Below are positions 16,257-26,118 of a stretch of 41,556 bases of DNA, piece after piece (the stretch's first letter is position 1; the number at the start of each line of letters is the position of its first letter). Under the pieces are notes generated by a model. That model did no database searches. It was not told the origin of the DNA and saw nothing but the letters and a program-made list of their open reading frames with translations. The translations under genes and the position numbers were made by a program. The DNA is from an uncultured bacterium (lineage in GTDB: Bacteria > Planctomycetota > Phycisphaerae > Phycisphaerales > SM1A02): NCBI GenBank assembly GCA_903919715.1, contig CAIXJC010000051.1, positions 1 through 41,556 of the forward strand. Reading direction: 5' to 3'.

Positions 16257-18641
16257 ATGCTTGGGTCAACTGCACGATTCTTCCGATCGCTCCTCACTCT
16301 CGCGGCAGCGCTGTTTGTCATCTGGGCGTTCGTGACTGTTGCGGTGCGAGAAATGCACAGGCTCTGGATCAGCGATAATCGCACCGAAATCGTCGTCATG
16401 CACTGGTCGGGCGAAGGCGGACAAGAAGAAGACCAGATCGTCGAAGATGCACTTCGACAATTCGAGCATGAAAATCCAACACTTCGCGTACGGAGAATCA
16501 ATCCTGGCGATGCTGGAAGTTTTTACACAAAGTTGCAAACGATGATGGCTTCTGGCGATCCTCCTGATGTCTTTTATGTCGGGTCTGAGCGGCTGCCCGC
16601 ATTCGTATCCCTTGGGCTGCTTGCCCCACTTGATGAATTCCTGAAGCAAGACGCGAAATTGAATGTGCGTGATCGGATTGACCTTGAAACTTTTTTCCCC
16701 GCAACGGTGAAAGCGTTTCAGTATGGCGACGAGCAGAGCGGCCAAGGTCCGCTGTATGGCATCCCAAAGGACTTCACGACTGTTGGCTTCTACTGGAACA
16801 AAGATCTCTTCGCTCGTGCGGGACTCGCGCCGCCATCTCAGAATTGGACGTGGGACGAATTCATTGCAGATGCTCGTGCAATCGGCAAACTTCCTGAATG
16901 CACTGGCGCTGAGTTCGTGACATGGCCCGCGATGATCCGTGCGTATTTGATGACCGAGGGGCTCGATGTGAAAGGTGCGACATTCGACGACTTGACGACA
17001 TCCAGTCCAGAGGTATTCGCAGCGCTCGATCGGCTTCGTGCGTGGCGACACGACGAACACGGCGCACTAACCAGCGGCAAGAGCAAGATCGCAAGTGGCT
17101 CGAGCGTCTTCCTGTCTGGAAAGGTTGGACTCGCAGGACCATTTGGGCGGTGGGTGGTTCCGAGTTATCGAAAAATTCCGCCGCGAAATCAAGGGGGATT
17201 TGAGTGGGACTTCGCTCCCCTGCCTCACGGAAAAGTCGACAGCAACATTGTTCTCACGGTCTCGTGGTCGATCTCAAATCAAAGCAAGCACCCGCAAGAG
17301 GCATGGTCTCTCGTTCGATTCCTTTCGGGCGAACCAACGCAGCGGGCGCTTGCTCGACTTGGACTTGCGATTCCAACGATCCGATCTGCAGCACACAGCG
17401 ATTCATTCAATGATCCAAATCAATTGCCCGAGAATGATGCTGGCTTTCTGACTGCAGCAGATCATGCGCGCATCGTTGACTGGCCGACGAATCCGCAATT
17501 TGAAGCGCTCTTGGGATCGCGTCTGGATCAAGGGCTCAAGACCGGCGATCTGCCACTGACCGATGCGATTACAAACTTCCAACGCGATTGGCGTGTTGAA
17601 TCGCAAAGTCCACTTCGAAGTGTTGCGCTGCCCGCGATGCCGTGGACTGCACTGGGTTGGATTGCACTCATCACATCACTTGCTGGGCTGGCAATTTGGA
17701 TTTTGATTCTGCGCCGCAAAAATATCCCGAAACATCAGCGAGCAGAAGAGCGCGCAGGATATTTACTCGCATCGCCGTGGCTCGTTGGATTTGCGCTCTT
17801 TATGGCCTTCCCAATCGTCATGAGTTTGGCGCTTGCGTTTGCGCGCTGGAAGGGAGTTTCGCCACTGAGTTCCGCAGACTTCGTGGGCACTGCAAATTTC
17901 AAACAGCTTCTCGAATTTGATCAACGCTTTCGGACCAGCATGGCAGTCACTGCGTATTACGCAATCCTCGCAGTGCCAGCAGGTCAGATTCTTGCGCTTC
18001 TTGCTGCGCTGCTGATGAATGCGCGCGTTCGAGGAATCCATCTCTTTCGCGCGGCGTGGTATTTGCCCAGCGTTCTTGCAGGAGTCGGTGTCGCCGTTCT
18101 CTGGCGGTGGATCTTTGACTCAGATGGCGGACTGATGAATGCAGCACTTCAACCGCTGCTCACGCCACTCGGCCTGACTGCGCCTGAGTGGTTCGGACAA
18201 GACGCTGCGAAATGGGGAGCACCCGCATTCGCATTGATGAGCCTCTGGTTCGTCGGCGGAACGATGATCGTCTTCCTTGCAGGATTGCAGCAAATTCCAA
18301 TTGAACTCTACGAGGCTGCGGCGATTGACGGCTCTGGCAGGCTGCGACAATTCTGGTCGATTACGTTGCCAATGCTTTCGCCAATCATTCTCTTCAACGC
18401 AATCATGGCGATCATCGCAAGCTTCCAAGTCTTCACTCAAGCCTTTGTGATGACTGGCGGCGAACCCGGCGATCTCACACGTTTCTATGTTCTCTATCTG
18501 TACAACCAAGGATTTGAGTTCTACGAAATGGGATATGCCAGCGCAATGGCGTGGATATTGCTGCTCATTGTGCTTGCGCTGACAGTCATCGTCCTTCGCA
18601 CGAGCAATCGCTGGGTGCATACGGAAGGCCAGAAGTCATGA
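16257..18641 (+). CDS. ABC sugar importer: solute-binding protein fused to MalF-type permease
   Basis: About 794 residues in one frame combining two normally separate subunits. Residues ~10-30 form a membrane helix (LLTLAAALFVIWAFVTVAV). Residues ~38-440 are a family 1 solute-binding protein (IVVMHWSGEGG, GDPPDVFYVG, YGIPKDFTTVGFYWNKDLFARAGL, LSGKVGLAGPFGRW, EAWSLVRFLSGE). A second helix at ~465-487 is followed by a MalF-type permease with about six helices, including YLLASPWLVGFALFMAFPIVMSL and the ATPase-docking EAA loop EAAAIDGSGRLRQFWSITLP near residue 684. The binding protein would thus be tethered to the pore. The ATG at 16257 is chosen over a TTG at 16248. The 3' end overlaps the next permease gene as ATGA. 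Substrate is inferred from context to be maltodextrin. No frameshift or stop is seen at the junction. Confidence 0.9.
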   Translation: MLGSTARFFRSLLTLAAALFVIWAFVTVAVREMHRLWISDNRTEIVVMHWSGEGGQEEDQIVEDALRQFEHENPTLRVRRINPGDAGSFYTKLQTMMASGDPPDVFYVGSERLPAFVSLGLLAPLDEFLKQDAKLNVRDRIDLETFFPATVKAFQYGDEQSGQGPLYGIPKDFTTVGFYWNKDLFARAGLAPPSQNWTWDEFIADARAIGKLPECTGAEFVTWPAMIRAYLMTEGLDVKGATFDDLTTSSPEVFAALDRLRAWRHDEHGALTSGKSKIASGSSVFLSGKVGLAGPFGRWVVPSYRKIPPRNQGGFEWDFAPLPHGKVDSNIVLTVSWSISNQSKHPQEAWSLVRFLSGEPTQRALARLGLAIPTIRSAAHSDSFNDPNQLPENDAGFLTAADHARIVDWPTNPQFEALLGSRLDQGLKTGDLPLTDAITNFQRDWRVESQSPLRSVALPAMPWTALGWIALITSLAGLAIWILILRRKNIPKHQRAEERAGYLLASPWLVGFALFMAFPIVMSLALAFARWKGVSPLSSADFVGTANFKQLLEFDQRFRTSMAVTAYYAILAVPAGQILALLAALLMNARVRGIHLFRAAWYLPSVLAGVGVAVLWRWIFDSDGGLMNAALQPLLTPLGLTAPEWFGQDAAKWGAPAFALMSLWFVGGTMIVFLAGLQQIPIELYEAAAIDGSGRLRQFWSITLPMLSPIILFNAIMAIIASFQVFTQAFVMTGGEPGDLTRFYVLYLYNQGFEFYEMGYASAMAWILLLIVLALTVIVLRTSNRWVHTEGQKS

Positions 18642-19501
18642 ACCGAACTCTTTGGAAAATCTGCCAGTATTCGATCCTGCTCGCTGGCGCTGCGATTCTG
18701 CTGCTTCCACTTTGGTGGATGTTCGTCGTCAGCCTCGAAACTCCAGAGCGCGCGGGCGCAGCGGTCACTGGTGGCGGCGGGCTCTCACTGTGGCCGCCCT
18801 CGCCCCAGTGGGGCAATTATCCGCACGCTCTCAGCCGAATGGGTTCGGTGCCGTGGCAGGGATTTCTCAACGCACTTGCAAATTCGATTGTTGTCACGGT
18901 GCTTGTGGTGATCGGCACCGTGCTCTCAAGCAGTCTTGTTGGATTTGCATTCGCACGAGTTCGCTTTCGCGGCAGCCGAGGTCTCTTCCTTCTGATGCTT
19001 GCAACCATGATGCTCCCAGGTCAAGTGACGATCATTCCCCTCTTCCTGCTCTTTCGAAATCTCGGATGGATCGATTCTCTCCTGCCGTTGATCGTGCCAG
19101 CATTCTTCGGCAATGCATTCTTTATCTTCATGTACCGGCAATTCATCGCGCAAATTCCAGAGAGCCTGTTGGAAGCAGCGAAGGTTGATGGCTATACGCT
19201 GATCGGTATTTGGTGGAGAATCATTCTGCCGCTCTGTCGTCCAGTCACTGCGATTTGTGCAGTATTTACCTTCATTTATGTCTGGAATGACTTTATGGGT
19301 CCGCTGATCTATCTGCACTCCGACAATCAAGCGACGCTCGCTGTTGCGCTCAATTCATTTCGCAATCAGTACGGAGGACTCGAGGATGTTCAACTCTTGA
19401 TGGCGGCAAGTCTCGTCACAATGATCCCGTGTATCCTGCTCTTTAGCGCATCACAGCGCCACTTCATAGAAGGTCTTGCACGCGGTGCAGTGAAGGGATA
19501 A
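18638..19501 (+). CDS. ABC sugar importer permease, MalG/CUT1 type
   Basis: A 287-residue inner-membrane protein with six predicted helices: an N-terminal signal-anchor helix (YSILLAGAAILLLPLWWMFVVSLE), a periplasmic loop, and the conserved core ALANSIVVTVLVVIGTVLSSSLVGFAFARVRFRG. The EAA loop EAAKVDGYTLIGIWWRIILPLCRPV (about residues 178-202) docks the ATPase. It is the second half of the permease pair with the fused SBP-permease upstream and is coupled to it by an ATGA overlap (18638-18641). That overlap fixes the start, although the frame is open further upstream. The carbohydrate-uptake class is firm; the substrate, probably malto-oligosaccharide, is inferred from the neighbours. Confidence 0.92.
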   Translation: MNRTLWKICQYSILLAGAAILLLPLWWMFVVSLETPERAGAAVTGGGGLSLWPPSPQWGNYPHALSRMGSVPWQGFLNALANSIVVTVLVVIGTVLSSSLVGFAFARVRFRGSRGLFLLMLATMMLPGQVTIIPLFLLFRNLGWIDSLLPLIVPAFFGNAFFIFMYRQFIAQIPESLLEAAKVDGYTLIGIWWRIILPLCRPVTAICAVFTFIYVWNDFMGPLIYLHSDNQATLAVALNSFRNQYGGLEDVQLLMAASLVTMIPCILLFSASQRHFIEGLARGAVKG

Positions 19502-19525
19502 ATCCCACACTTCTGTCGCGATGAA

Positions 19526-20905
19526 TCACTGACCGGTAACAGGTTGGTTGTAATTCGCACGTAGCCACTGCAACGAACGTTCTGCATTCTGCCCCTTGAT
19601 TGTCAACATTCCGCCTTGGGTCATCAGTGCGTCAACTTCTGCTTGCAATGCAGCAACATCTGACTGAAATTCAGGATTCCTCTTCGCCTGAGGACTTGCC
19701 GCCAATTCGGTCGCAGCTTTCTGGGCATACGCAGTCGCATCACTCGCTTGTCGATACAAATTCAAGACCACGGTCCACGCATCGATTGCGGTGTCGCAGT
19801 TCTTGCGCCATGAATACGTTCCACCGCTGCTGTAACTCCAACCACGCCCACGCCAACTGCGTGAATAGGAACCTTGGAATTGCTGCCGACGCGGATCGGA
19901 CTCGCGCGCAATGCTTTCGGCCTCAATCAATGCGCCTGTGAGATTTCGTGCCGTCTTGATTGCAGTGAATCCATCTTTGAGAGCAAAGTGTGACTTCTCA
20001 TAATCCTTGCGCTTGGTCGTCTGAATCTCCTGCAAGATTTTCTCGCCGACTCCAGTTTGCACCTGCCAAGTTTTCACGCCCAGAGCCAGGCCGACTTGGT
20101 CGATACCACCCTGCACGCCGAGCGCAATTCCTGCAGTAATAAGTTGCGCTCCCGTCATTCCAGTTGCCGAATCCTTCCCACTGCTCAGTTGAACTGCGTC
20201 GACTCCTGCGGGAGCGCTATCGCCTGCTTCTGGGCAACCATCGCTTCCCTTCCAAAGGAAAAGGTCAACCGTCGGATCAAGCAAGCCATTCAAGACAGCT
20301 TTGAGATATCTGCGGTCTGACGCACGCGCCGTAATCGTCGATAAATTCGAACGAATCTGCTCTGCGATATTCGCATCGGAAAGATCGGATCCAGGTGCCC
20401 AATCCATCACGACTCCGTCCGCCGTTGGATTCAACACGATCAAATAGTCACAGAGCACCGGCAGAACTGCGCCGGGACCTTGTGCTGATCCGAACACGCC
20501 GATGACTGGCATGATCTTTCGGATCTTAATAATTTGATCAGCGAGCGCAGCCGTGTCTGGCTGGTTGCCTCCGGTCACATCAAATTGCAGGACAAGTGCG
20601 TTCACACTTCGCGATGCTGGTGAACCCTTGATGAACACATCAAGCGCTTCGGTGACTGTTGAATCACCAATCTCGCCCTTGATTGGAAGTATTGCATATC
20701 GCAAGTTGCTTGCGAGTCTGCGATCCCGAGGACACTTTGAGGTCGGCGGAACGGAATCCGTCGGCCCATCAGACGCAGCAATTTGTTCTGGCGTCGGCGT
20801 TGCAACGGCTGGTGTTTGCGCGCTGGACGATTGCGGTTGAAGGCAAAGAGCAAAGGCGAGGAAACTGACGGCGAGTGGGTTGATAAGGTTTGTCATGACC
20901 GTCAT
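19526..20905 (-). CDS. Secreted ClpP/NfeD-fold protein, nucleophile apparently missing
   Basis: A 459-residue exported protein; the start ATG at 20905 is preceded by TGAGGT and followed by a signal peptide ([21 protein letters not shown]). Residues ~70-165 resemble the N-terminal protease domain of NfeD/SppA proteins: [71 protein letters not shown]. In active members a Ser-Ala-Gly triplet sits where this protein has Gly-Pro-Gly (about residues 143-145), so the Ser nucleophile seems lost. A Tyr/Ser/Gly/Trp-rich patch ([18 protein letters not shown]) and a helical C-terminal part follow. It sits between malG-like and malK genes but on the opposite strand. Function unknown; the fold call is inference from motif pattern. 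Confidence 0.55.
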   Translation of the reverse strand: MTVMTNLINPLAVSFLAFALCLQPQSSSAQTPAVATPTPEQIAASDGPTDSVPPTSKCPRDRRLASNLRYAILPIKGEIGDSTVTEALDVFIKGSPASRSVNALVLQFDVTGGNQPDTAALADQIIKIRKIMPVIGVFGSAQGPGAVLPVLCDYLIVLNPTADGVVMDWAPGSDLSDANIAEQIRSNLSTITARASDRRYLKAVLNGLLDPTVDLFLWKGSDGCPEAGDSAPAGVDAVQLSSGKDSATGMTGAQLITAGIALGVQGGIDQVGLALGVKTWQVQTGVGEKILQEIQTTKRKDYEKSHFALKDGFTAIKTARNLTGALIEAESIARESDPRRQQFQGSYSRSWRGRGWSYSSGGTYSWRKNCDTAIDAWTVVLNLYRQASDATAYAQKAATELAASPQAKRNPEFQSDVAALQAEVDALMTQGGMLTIKGQNAERSLQWLRANYNQPVTGQ

Positions 20906-20946
20906 GTTGTACCTCAACGCACGCGAAAGGTAACCTCCTCCCGTCG

Positions 20947-22128
20947 ATGGCAACGGTTCAATTGAAAGCACTCTCCAAGGTCTATGGAACCACGGTCCGC
21001 GCCGTGGATTCGGTCGATTTATCTATCTCCGACGGCGAATTTATCGTGCTTGTCGGCCCATCTGGCTGCGGAAAAAGCACAACACTGCGGATGATCGCTG
21101 GCCTCGAGGATATTTCCAGCGGAACGATCTCCATTGGTGACCGCATCGTGAATGATGTCGCGCCAAAGGACCGAAATATTGCGATGGTCTTTCAGAACTA
21201 TGCGCTCTATCCACATCTCAATGTCCGCCAGAATCTCTCCTTTGGACTTGAGCGCCGCCGCACCTTCAAGAGTCGATGGCGAGGCATATGGGATTCCGCA
21301 TACCGCGCCCGTCGCCATGCCGAACATCTGGCGATCAGAGCGCGAGTCGATGCAGCAGCGCGCACGCTCAGCATCGAACAACTCCTTCATCGACCGCCAC
21401 GAGAACTCTCGGGCGGTCAACGACAACGGGTTGCAGTTGGACGCGCACTCGTGCGAGATCCCGCTGTCTTTCTCTTCGATGAGCCTCTCTCAAATCTCGA
21501 TGCGCTACTGCGCGGCGAGATGCGGACAGAACTTCGCATCTTGCACCGCAGCTTGCGAGCGACAATGGTGTATGTGACTCACGACCAAGAAGAAGCGATG
21601 AGTCTCGCGGACCGAATGGTCGTGATGAAAGATGGCGTCGTTCAACAAATTGGTTCGCCCACCGAAATCTATGAGCGTCCGGCAAACCGATTTGTTGCGG
21701 GATTCATCGGAACTCCACCGATGAATATGTTTGATGGACGGCTCTCTCGAAAGAGCGATGGAACCTTCTCCTTTCGCTGGAATCAAAGCGAATTTTCGCT
21801 TACTGAAACCCAGTGGGACGCAGCGGCACTCTCGGCGATTGGCGAAAAAGCCGTCACAATGGGAGTTCGTCCCGACCGCCTGAAGATTATGCCCGCTGGT
21901 GACACCCAAGGCGCCGCCACCATCACTGGAACAATTGCAACGATCGAACGCTACGGTCCACTTGCTGACATCGTCACTCAAGTCAGCGCAATGCGCGTGA
22001 CCACTCGAACCGCAACTGATTCACTCGGCCCACTTCATGAAGGCGACACCATTCATCTACGCCTTGAAACAAATTCAGCGCACTTGTTTCGCGAGGATGG
22101 AAAAGCAGTTACGGCGTCCAAGCGCTGA
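20947..22128 (+). CDS. malK: ABC sugar importer ATPase, MalK/UgpC type
   Basis: A 393-residue cytoplasmic ATPase that would power the fused SBP-permease and the second permease. Marks: Walker [11 protein letters not shown] (about residues 37-46), Q-loop Gln83, signature LSGGQ (154-158), Walker [15 protein letters not shown] (173-186), switch His212 (VTHDQEEA), and a C-terminal regulatory TOBE/OB domain with [14 protein letters not shown]. Compared with E. coli MalK, where LSGGQ is near residue 135, the helical subdomain carries about 19 extra residues rich in Arg (roughly 103-128, [15 protein letters not shown]...). The gene is separated from its permeases by the oppositely oriented ClpP-like gene. 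Its 3' end overlaps the convergent amylase gene by 20 bases. Confidence 0.93.
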   Translation: MATVQLKALSKVYGTTVRAVDSVDLSISDGEFIVLVGPSGCGKSTTLRMIAGLEDISSGTISIGDRIVNDVAPKDRNIAMVFQNYALYPHLNVRQNLSFGLERRRTFKSRWRGIWDSAYRARRHAEHLAIRARVDAAARTLSIEQLLHRPPRELSGGQRQRVAVGRALVRDPAVFLFDEPLSNLDALLRGEMRTELRILHRSLRATMVYVTHDQEEAMSLADRMVVMKDGVVQQIGSPTEIYERPANRFVAGFIGTPPMNMFDGRLSRKSDGTFSFRWNQSEFSLTETQWDAAALSAIGEKAVTMGVRPDRLKIMPAGDTQGAATITGTIATIERYGPLADIVTQVSAMRVTTRTATDSLGPLHEGDTIHLRLETNSAHLFREDGKAVTASKR

Positions 22129-24169
22129 GTAGCCCCGCCAGATCGCCGCCGCCGACGATCCCATCACCATCGATATCTGCGATGCCCCCCGCTGATCCCC
22201 ACGCTGACAAGACCATGGCAAGATCGACCGCATTGATCAGCCCATCATGATTCAGATCTTGCGGCGGATACGTCGGAGGCGGATCACCCTGCGAAAGAAT
22301 GATGGCTGAATATGGTCCAACTGAAACAATTGCACTTTGTGCGAGCCCATCCCATGAGACTGGTGTTGTCGAAGTCGAAAGACAAAGCGTGTTGGAATAG
22401 TCGGCGCCATATCCAGTCCAATCGCTATTGAATCTGCATTTCCAGAGACCAGCCCGCGGCATACCGATGCGATAATTCAAACGAGCCGTTGCTGAAAAGT
22501 TAGCAACGACAATCGTGTCGTCCAAGTCACCACCATTCTGCCATCGATGAAATGCCACGAGTTTGTCGGCGTTATTGACGTGAAAAACGTTCGTGCTGAA
22601 ACCAGAGAGTCCGCGCGTTACGCCTGAAACATTGGTGCGAAGCTTGACGAGGTCTTGATAGAGCTTGAAAATTCCCGAGTACGTCGTCTGGCGCGACCAA
22701 TCGAGTGGTACCGAATCCCGGAAGTATTCGTCCTCGAGAAACTCCTGCCCTTGAAAAAGCATCGGAACGCCTGGCGCAGTCAATGTCAGAACAGCGCCAA
22801 GTGTTGAGCGCTTGCGTGCGTAATAGGAACCCGCATTGCCGGGAGCAATCTCTTCAGGGACACGCTGTTTTCCATTGGCAACTTCATCATGGCTCTCGGT
22901 ATAGATGACACGTTGCTGCATCGATCCGTTATAAGAAAATGCAATCGCATCGCGCACGGAGTACATATCGCGATCCCCGTCGTTTGGAGTGATGATCGCC
23001 GCACGAATCTTCGGAAAGAATGTCGCATCCCATTGACTGTCGAAGCCCGCTCCTCCAGCTCCAGTCGTCTTGGTGATGTATGGTTCGAGATCGAGGTCTT
23101 CGGCCACCACAAATTTCCCTGGCGCAACGGCATCGACATCATTGTTGATCGCCTGAAGCAGCGACCATCCATCTGGAATGTCAACGCCATTCTGGTCCGT
23201 GCGCCGGATGTACTTCGTTCCATCGACGCGCAGGCCGTCCATCCGGAACTCGTTGAGCCACATCATGGCGTTTTCCCGCAAGAAAGTCCGCACTTCGCCA
23301 CGGCCAAAGTCTGGGCGGGTATTGCCCCACGGCGTATATGCGCGCGAATCGTTATAAAAAAAGATTCCGCCCAAACCGTTCTGTGACCAACCATCGAACT
23401 GCCACATATCCAAATCGGTCGGTCCAATGTGGTTGTAGACCACGTCATTGCTCACGGCGATACCTCTTGCATGTGCAGCATCGACAAACTTCTTCAAGTC
23501 ATTCGGTGTGCCATATGCACTTTCGACTGAGTACGGATAGGAATTGTTGTACCCCCACGACCGATCGCCAGGAAATTCGCAGATCGGCATCAGCGCAACC
23601 ATATTCACTCCAAGTTCGACAAGGTGGTCCAACTTCGCTGCACACTCATTCAAGTTCGCTGGCGTTGCACCACTCGCTGGAATCCCAAATGTCCCAACAT
23701 GCATTTCGTACAGCACGATCTTGTCCCATGTTGGCATATTGAAATTCGTCGTCTGCCACACGTATGAATCAGGATTGTGAACGATCGAATTTCCAATCGA
23801 CGACACAAGATCACGCGCACGCGGATCGTTGCGCCAGAGCGTTTGCGTTCCATTTCGAACGACGAATTTGTACTGCGCACCAGCTTGCACGCTTGCAACA
23901 TCCACAGACCAATACCCATTGCCTTCAGCAAAGAGGGGAAGAGATGTCGTATTCCAAAAGTTGAATGTCCCCGCAACCGTCACGCCCGACGCATTGGGTG
24001 CGAAGGTGCGAAAGGTCGTGCCGCTTCCGGTTGCCCCGAAGTAAGGAATCGCGCCGATGCCAGGATGGGTGGAGACGGCAGCAAAGGTTGTCGATGCCGC
24101 AAAGAGTGCAGCGGACGCCACAAGGCCGCAGATCACAGCCGCTGCAAATCTATTTCGCGAAAAACCCAT
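22109..24169 (-). CDS. Secreted GH13 amylase/branching-enzyme-like protein with dockerin-like tail
   Basis: From the ATG at 24169 the protein has 686 residues: a signal peptide (hydrophobic to about Ala30), a CBM48-type N-terminal domain ([42 protein letters not shown]), a GH13 barrel and an all-beta C-terminal amylase domain. The last ~57 residues are a duplicated EF-hand-like dockerin segment ([21 protein letters not shown] and [20 protein letters not shown]). Catalytic motifs: [19 protein letters not shown] (nucleophile Asp), VVAEDLD (acid Glu), [11 protein letters not shown]. The arrangement resembles GlgB/GlgX-like GH13 enzymes, so both hydrolysis and transfer are possible. Upstream in-frame codons are ignored because the signal peptide begins here. 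Convergent with malK (20-base overlap). Confidence 0.88.
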   Translation of the reverse strand: MGFSRNRFAAAVICGLVASAALFAASTTFAAVSTHPGIGAIPYFGATGSGTTFRTFAPNASGVTVAGTFNFWNTTSLPLFAEGNGYWSVDVASVQAGAQYKFVVRNGTQTLWRNDPRARDLVSSIGNSIVHNPDSYVWQTTNFNMPTWDKIVLYEMHVGTFGIPASGATPANLNECAAKLDHLVELGVNMVALMPICEFPGDRSWGYNNSYPYSVESAYGTPNDLKKFVDAAHARGIAVSNDVVYNHIGPTDLDMWQFDGWSQNGLGGIFFYNDSRAYTPWGNTRPDFGRGEVRTFLRENAMMWLNEFRMDGLRVDGTKYIRRTDQNGVDIPDGWSLLQAINNDVDAVAPGKFVVAEDLDLEPYITKTTGAGGAGFDSQWDATFFPKIRAAIITPNDGDRDMYSVRDAIAFSYNGSMQQRVIYTESHDEVANGKQRVPEEIAPGNAGSYYARKRSTLGAVLTLTAPGVPMLFQGQEFLEDEYFRDSVPLDWSRQTTYSGIFKLYQDLVKLRTNVSGVTRGLSGFSTNVFHVNNADKLVAFHRWQNGGDLDDTIVVANFSATARLNYRIGMPRAGLWKCRFNSDWTGYGADYSNTLCLSTSTTPVSWDGLAQSAIVSVGPYSAIILSQGDPPPTYPPQDLNHDGLINAVDLAMVLSAWGSAGGIADIDGDGIVGGGDLAGLLSAWTP

Positions 24170-24230
24170 TCGGGATGAACAATAACCCAACGGGCGCCAA
24201 ACGCCTCTTTTCTCACGAAGTTTTATGGGA

Positions 24231-24902
24231 TCAGCGACCCGAATCAAGCTTCTTTGAAAGTTCGATTCCACCCGGAGGTTGTGGGAATTTGCCGTTGAGA
24301 ATGTCCACAACGGTCGCATCGGGCCCATACGCCCCAGCATTGACCTTTTCTTTGATCAAGATGCCAAGCCCACCAATCGACGCACCGCCATAAAGCCCAT
24401 CTGCATGCGCGTACGTCTTCACAGGAGGACCGCTCGCTTGAGTGCCGCCTGTTTCAGCCGCAGCAGTTCCTTGAGCGCCAGCATAAAAATAACTTCCGCT
24501 TTCAATGAATTTGTCGAACGCAGCAGCATCGTTGAACACCATCACAATGTCGAGGTGTTGCGCTCCAATGAGCGCACCAAAGTCGCCCTTGACGACGCCG
24601 ATCGCCACTGGTGGCGACCAACCACTGGGAAGTTTCTTCACAGCAACGCCGTTGCCGCCCATCCAACCAAAGACAACTCCCGCTTGAAAACATTTCAGCA
24701 GTGCAACGCCCACAGCAGACTTCATAACTTCTGGTGGAATTGGCGCACCAGATGTTTGAACGCTTTGAAACGCATCACTTCCTTCAGTGATGTGGTCCAA
24801 GATTGGACTTTGAGAAGCGCAACCGACTGCGCCGACGCCCGCCATCAGACTCAACATCAGAGTGACGAAGAGCCCGAACGATTTGGTGACATTCCGTGTC
24901 AT
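24231..24902 (-). CDS. SYLF (Ysc84)-domain lipoprotein
   Basis: A 223-residue protein with a lipoprotein signal ending A-V-G-C (about Cys28), then a SYLF/Ysc84 domain: [56 protein letters not shown], and [31 protein letters not shown] proteins bind lipids (phosphoinositides in eukaryotes); the bacterial role is poorly known. The start ATG at 24902 is preferred because a Shine-Dalgarno-like AGGAGGAG (24913-24920 on this strand) lies just upstream and inside the longer TTG-initiated frame. It follows the dockerin-tailed secreted protein on the same strand at a distance of 83 bases. Confidence 0.82.
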   Translation of the reverse strand: MTRNVTKSFGLFVTLMLSLMAGVGAVGCASQSPILDHITEGSDAFQSVQTSGAPIPPEVMKSAVGVALLKCFQAGVVFGWMGGNGVAVKKLPSGWSPPVAIGVVKGDFGALIGAQHLDIVMVFNDAAAFDKFIESGSYFYAGAQGTAAAETGGTQASGPPVKTYAHADGLYGGASIGGLGILIKEKVNAGAYGPDATVVDILNGKFPQPPGGIELSKKLDSGR

Positions 24903-24985
24903 GGTTATAAATCTCCTCCTGAGGTTCAAATGAAACGCACATTTGACGCGTCCACTGCGTCAACCTCAGAAGTCTAGCGATTTCG

Positions 24986-26041
24986 TCAGACGCAAGGACC
25001 CCATGCGCTGAGAACAACCGCGAGATCAGATCCGTCGGTCGTTGAATCGCCATTGCAATCCCCAGAACTGGTTCCCCAACCGCCGAGGACGGTGGCGAGA
25101 TCGGAGCCGTCAATCATGCCGTCGCCGTTGAAATCTGCAGGACACGCTGGTGGGACCGCAGGGCAATCAGGTTCGTTCGCATCAACCACGAGGACCGCGT
25201 ACTGATTTCCGTCGATCACTGAAAGGTTCACGTTGCGTGGTTCAGCAAGATTATTGCTCAGCGGAGCAAGTGGGGCAAGAAATTGATTCGAGAGATAGTC
25301 GTGGCCACCGCCGTTAATCGCCGCACAAATCTTGATGTTCTTCTGTGTCGCTGCGTCATAACCAAGCAAGGTGAGCGGAATCGCAATTTCGATACCTGTC
25401 GAGACTCCTGCACCACTCGAACTGCCACCGCCGACGCCAGCAACATTGGAATTGTTGATTGCAACCTTCACTCCAAACTCTGCGTTATCAATGGCCACCG
25501 AACCTGGCGTTCCCGTACCGATGTAGGCACCGGTTCCACCGCCGTCGGTCAGAAGCTGCGCAATGTTGGCATACATAGCGATGGGCGTGCCACCGCAGGT
25601 CGTCGTGAGATAAAAATCAGCTGAGAAGCAGGTGTCGAATGTCAATCCGTTTCCAGAACCATCATCACCCATTCTGTTCAGGGCGTTGTAGTCAACATCT
25701 GGATTGTTCCCCGGCAAACGATTCTGTCCGCCCGATCGGCAATCGATGAAGAGTTCCAACTTATTGAAATTGCTTTCAAGATTGCCTCCCAAGAAAAGGT
25801 AGAGAACCCCGCCGTTGACTACTGCATGCAATCCGTCGAGTTCCGATCCGTTCGCTGCATCGACGACTCCCAGAGTGGAATCTCCAAATCCGGTTGTCAC
25901 TGATTGAGTCGATAGGTCGCTCGCAGGAACATAGACAGCGTCCAAAGTTCCATCGACCACTGGGCTCTGGCTCGAAGCAGAGGAAACAAGCGCGAAAGGA
26001 ACAACCGCCAAGGCGGCAACAATAGACATCGGGGTCAGCAT
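24986..26041 (-). CDS. Secreted protein with duplicated dockerin-like C-terminal repeats
   Basis: A 351-residue exported protein. The ATG at 26041 has an AAGGAG six bases upstream and begins a signal peptide (SIVAALAVVPFALVSSASSQ). The mature N-terminus reads PVVDGTLDAVY, the usual opening of planctomycete surface proteins carrying a beta-sandwich domain. The body is Gly/Asn/Ser-rich with few charged residues and several Cys. The last ~50 residues are two calcium-binding dockerin-like repeats (DFNGDGMIDGSDLATVLGGWG and DCNGDSTTDGSDLAVVLSAWG). No catalytic motif is recognised. It lies just downstream of the secretion-machine arm and could be a substrate of it; that is inference. Confidence 0.75.
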   Translation of the reverse strand: MLTPMSIVAALAVVPFALVSSASSQSPVVDGTLDAVYVPASDLSTQSVTTGFGDSTLGVVDAANGSELDGLHAVVNGGVLYLFLGGNLESNFNKLELFIDCRSGGQNRLPGNNPDVDYNALNRMGDDGSGNGLTFDTCFSADFYLTTTCGGTPIAMYANIAQLLTDGGGTGAYIGTGTPGSVAIDNAEFGVKVAINNSNVAGVGGGSSSGAGVSTGIEIAIPLTLLGYDAATQKNIKICAAINGGGHDYLSNQFLAPLAPLSNNLAEPRNVNLSVIDGNQYAVLVVDANEPDCPAVPPACPADFNGDGMIDGSDLATVLGGWGTSSGDCNGDSTTDGSDLAVVLSAWGPCV

Positions 26042-26118
26042 TCGTATCTCCTTGAAAGCAAGATAGTCCGACTTGCACCAGAATCAAATGCTGAATTTTA
26101 GATTTTTAGTCCGTGATT

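Noticed and set aside
16266..17060. A 264-codon minus-strand frame under the binding-protein part of the fusion
   Set aside because: The plus-strand frame encodes a clear binding protein; the minus frame shows no family feature.
22109..26041. Dockerin-like tails as evidence for a cellulosome
   Set aside because: No cohesin or scaffoldin is visible, the enzymes are alpha-glucan active, and such repeats are widespread in Planctomycetota without cellulosomes.
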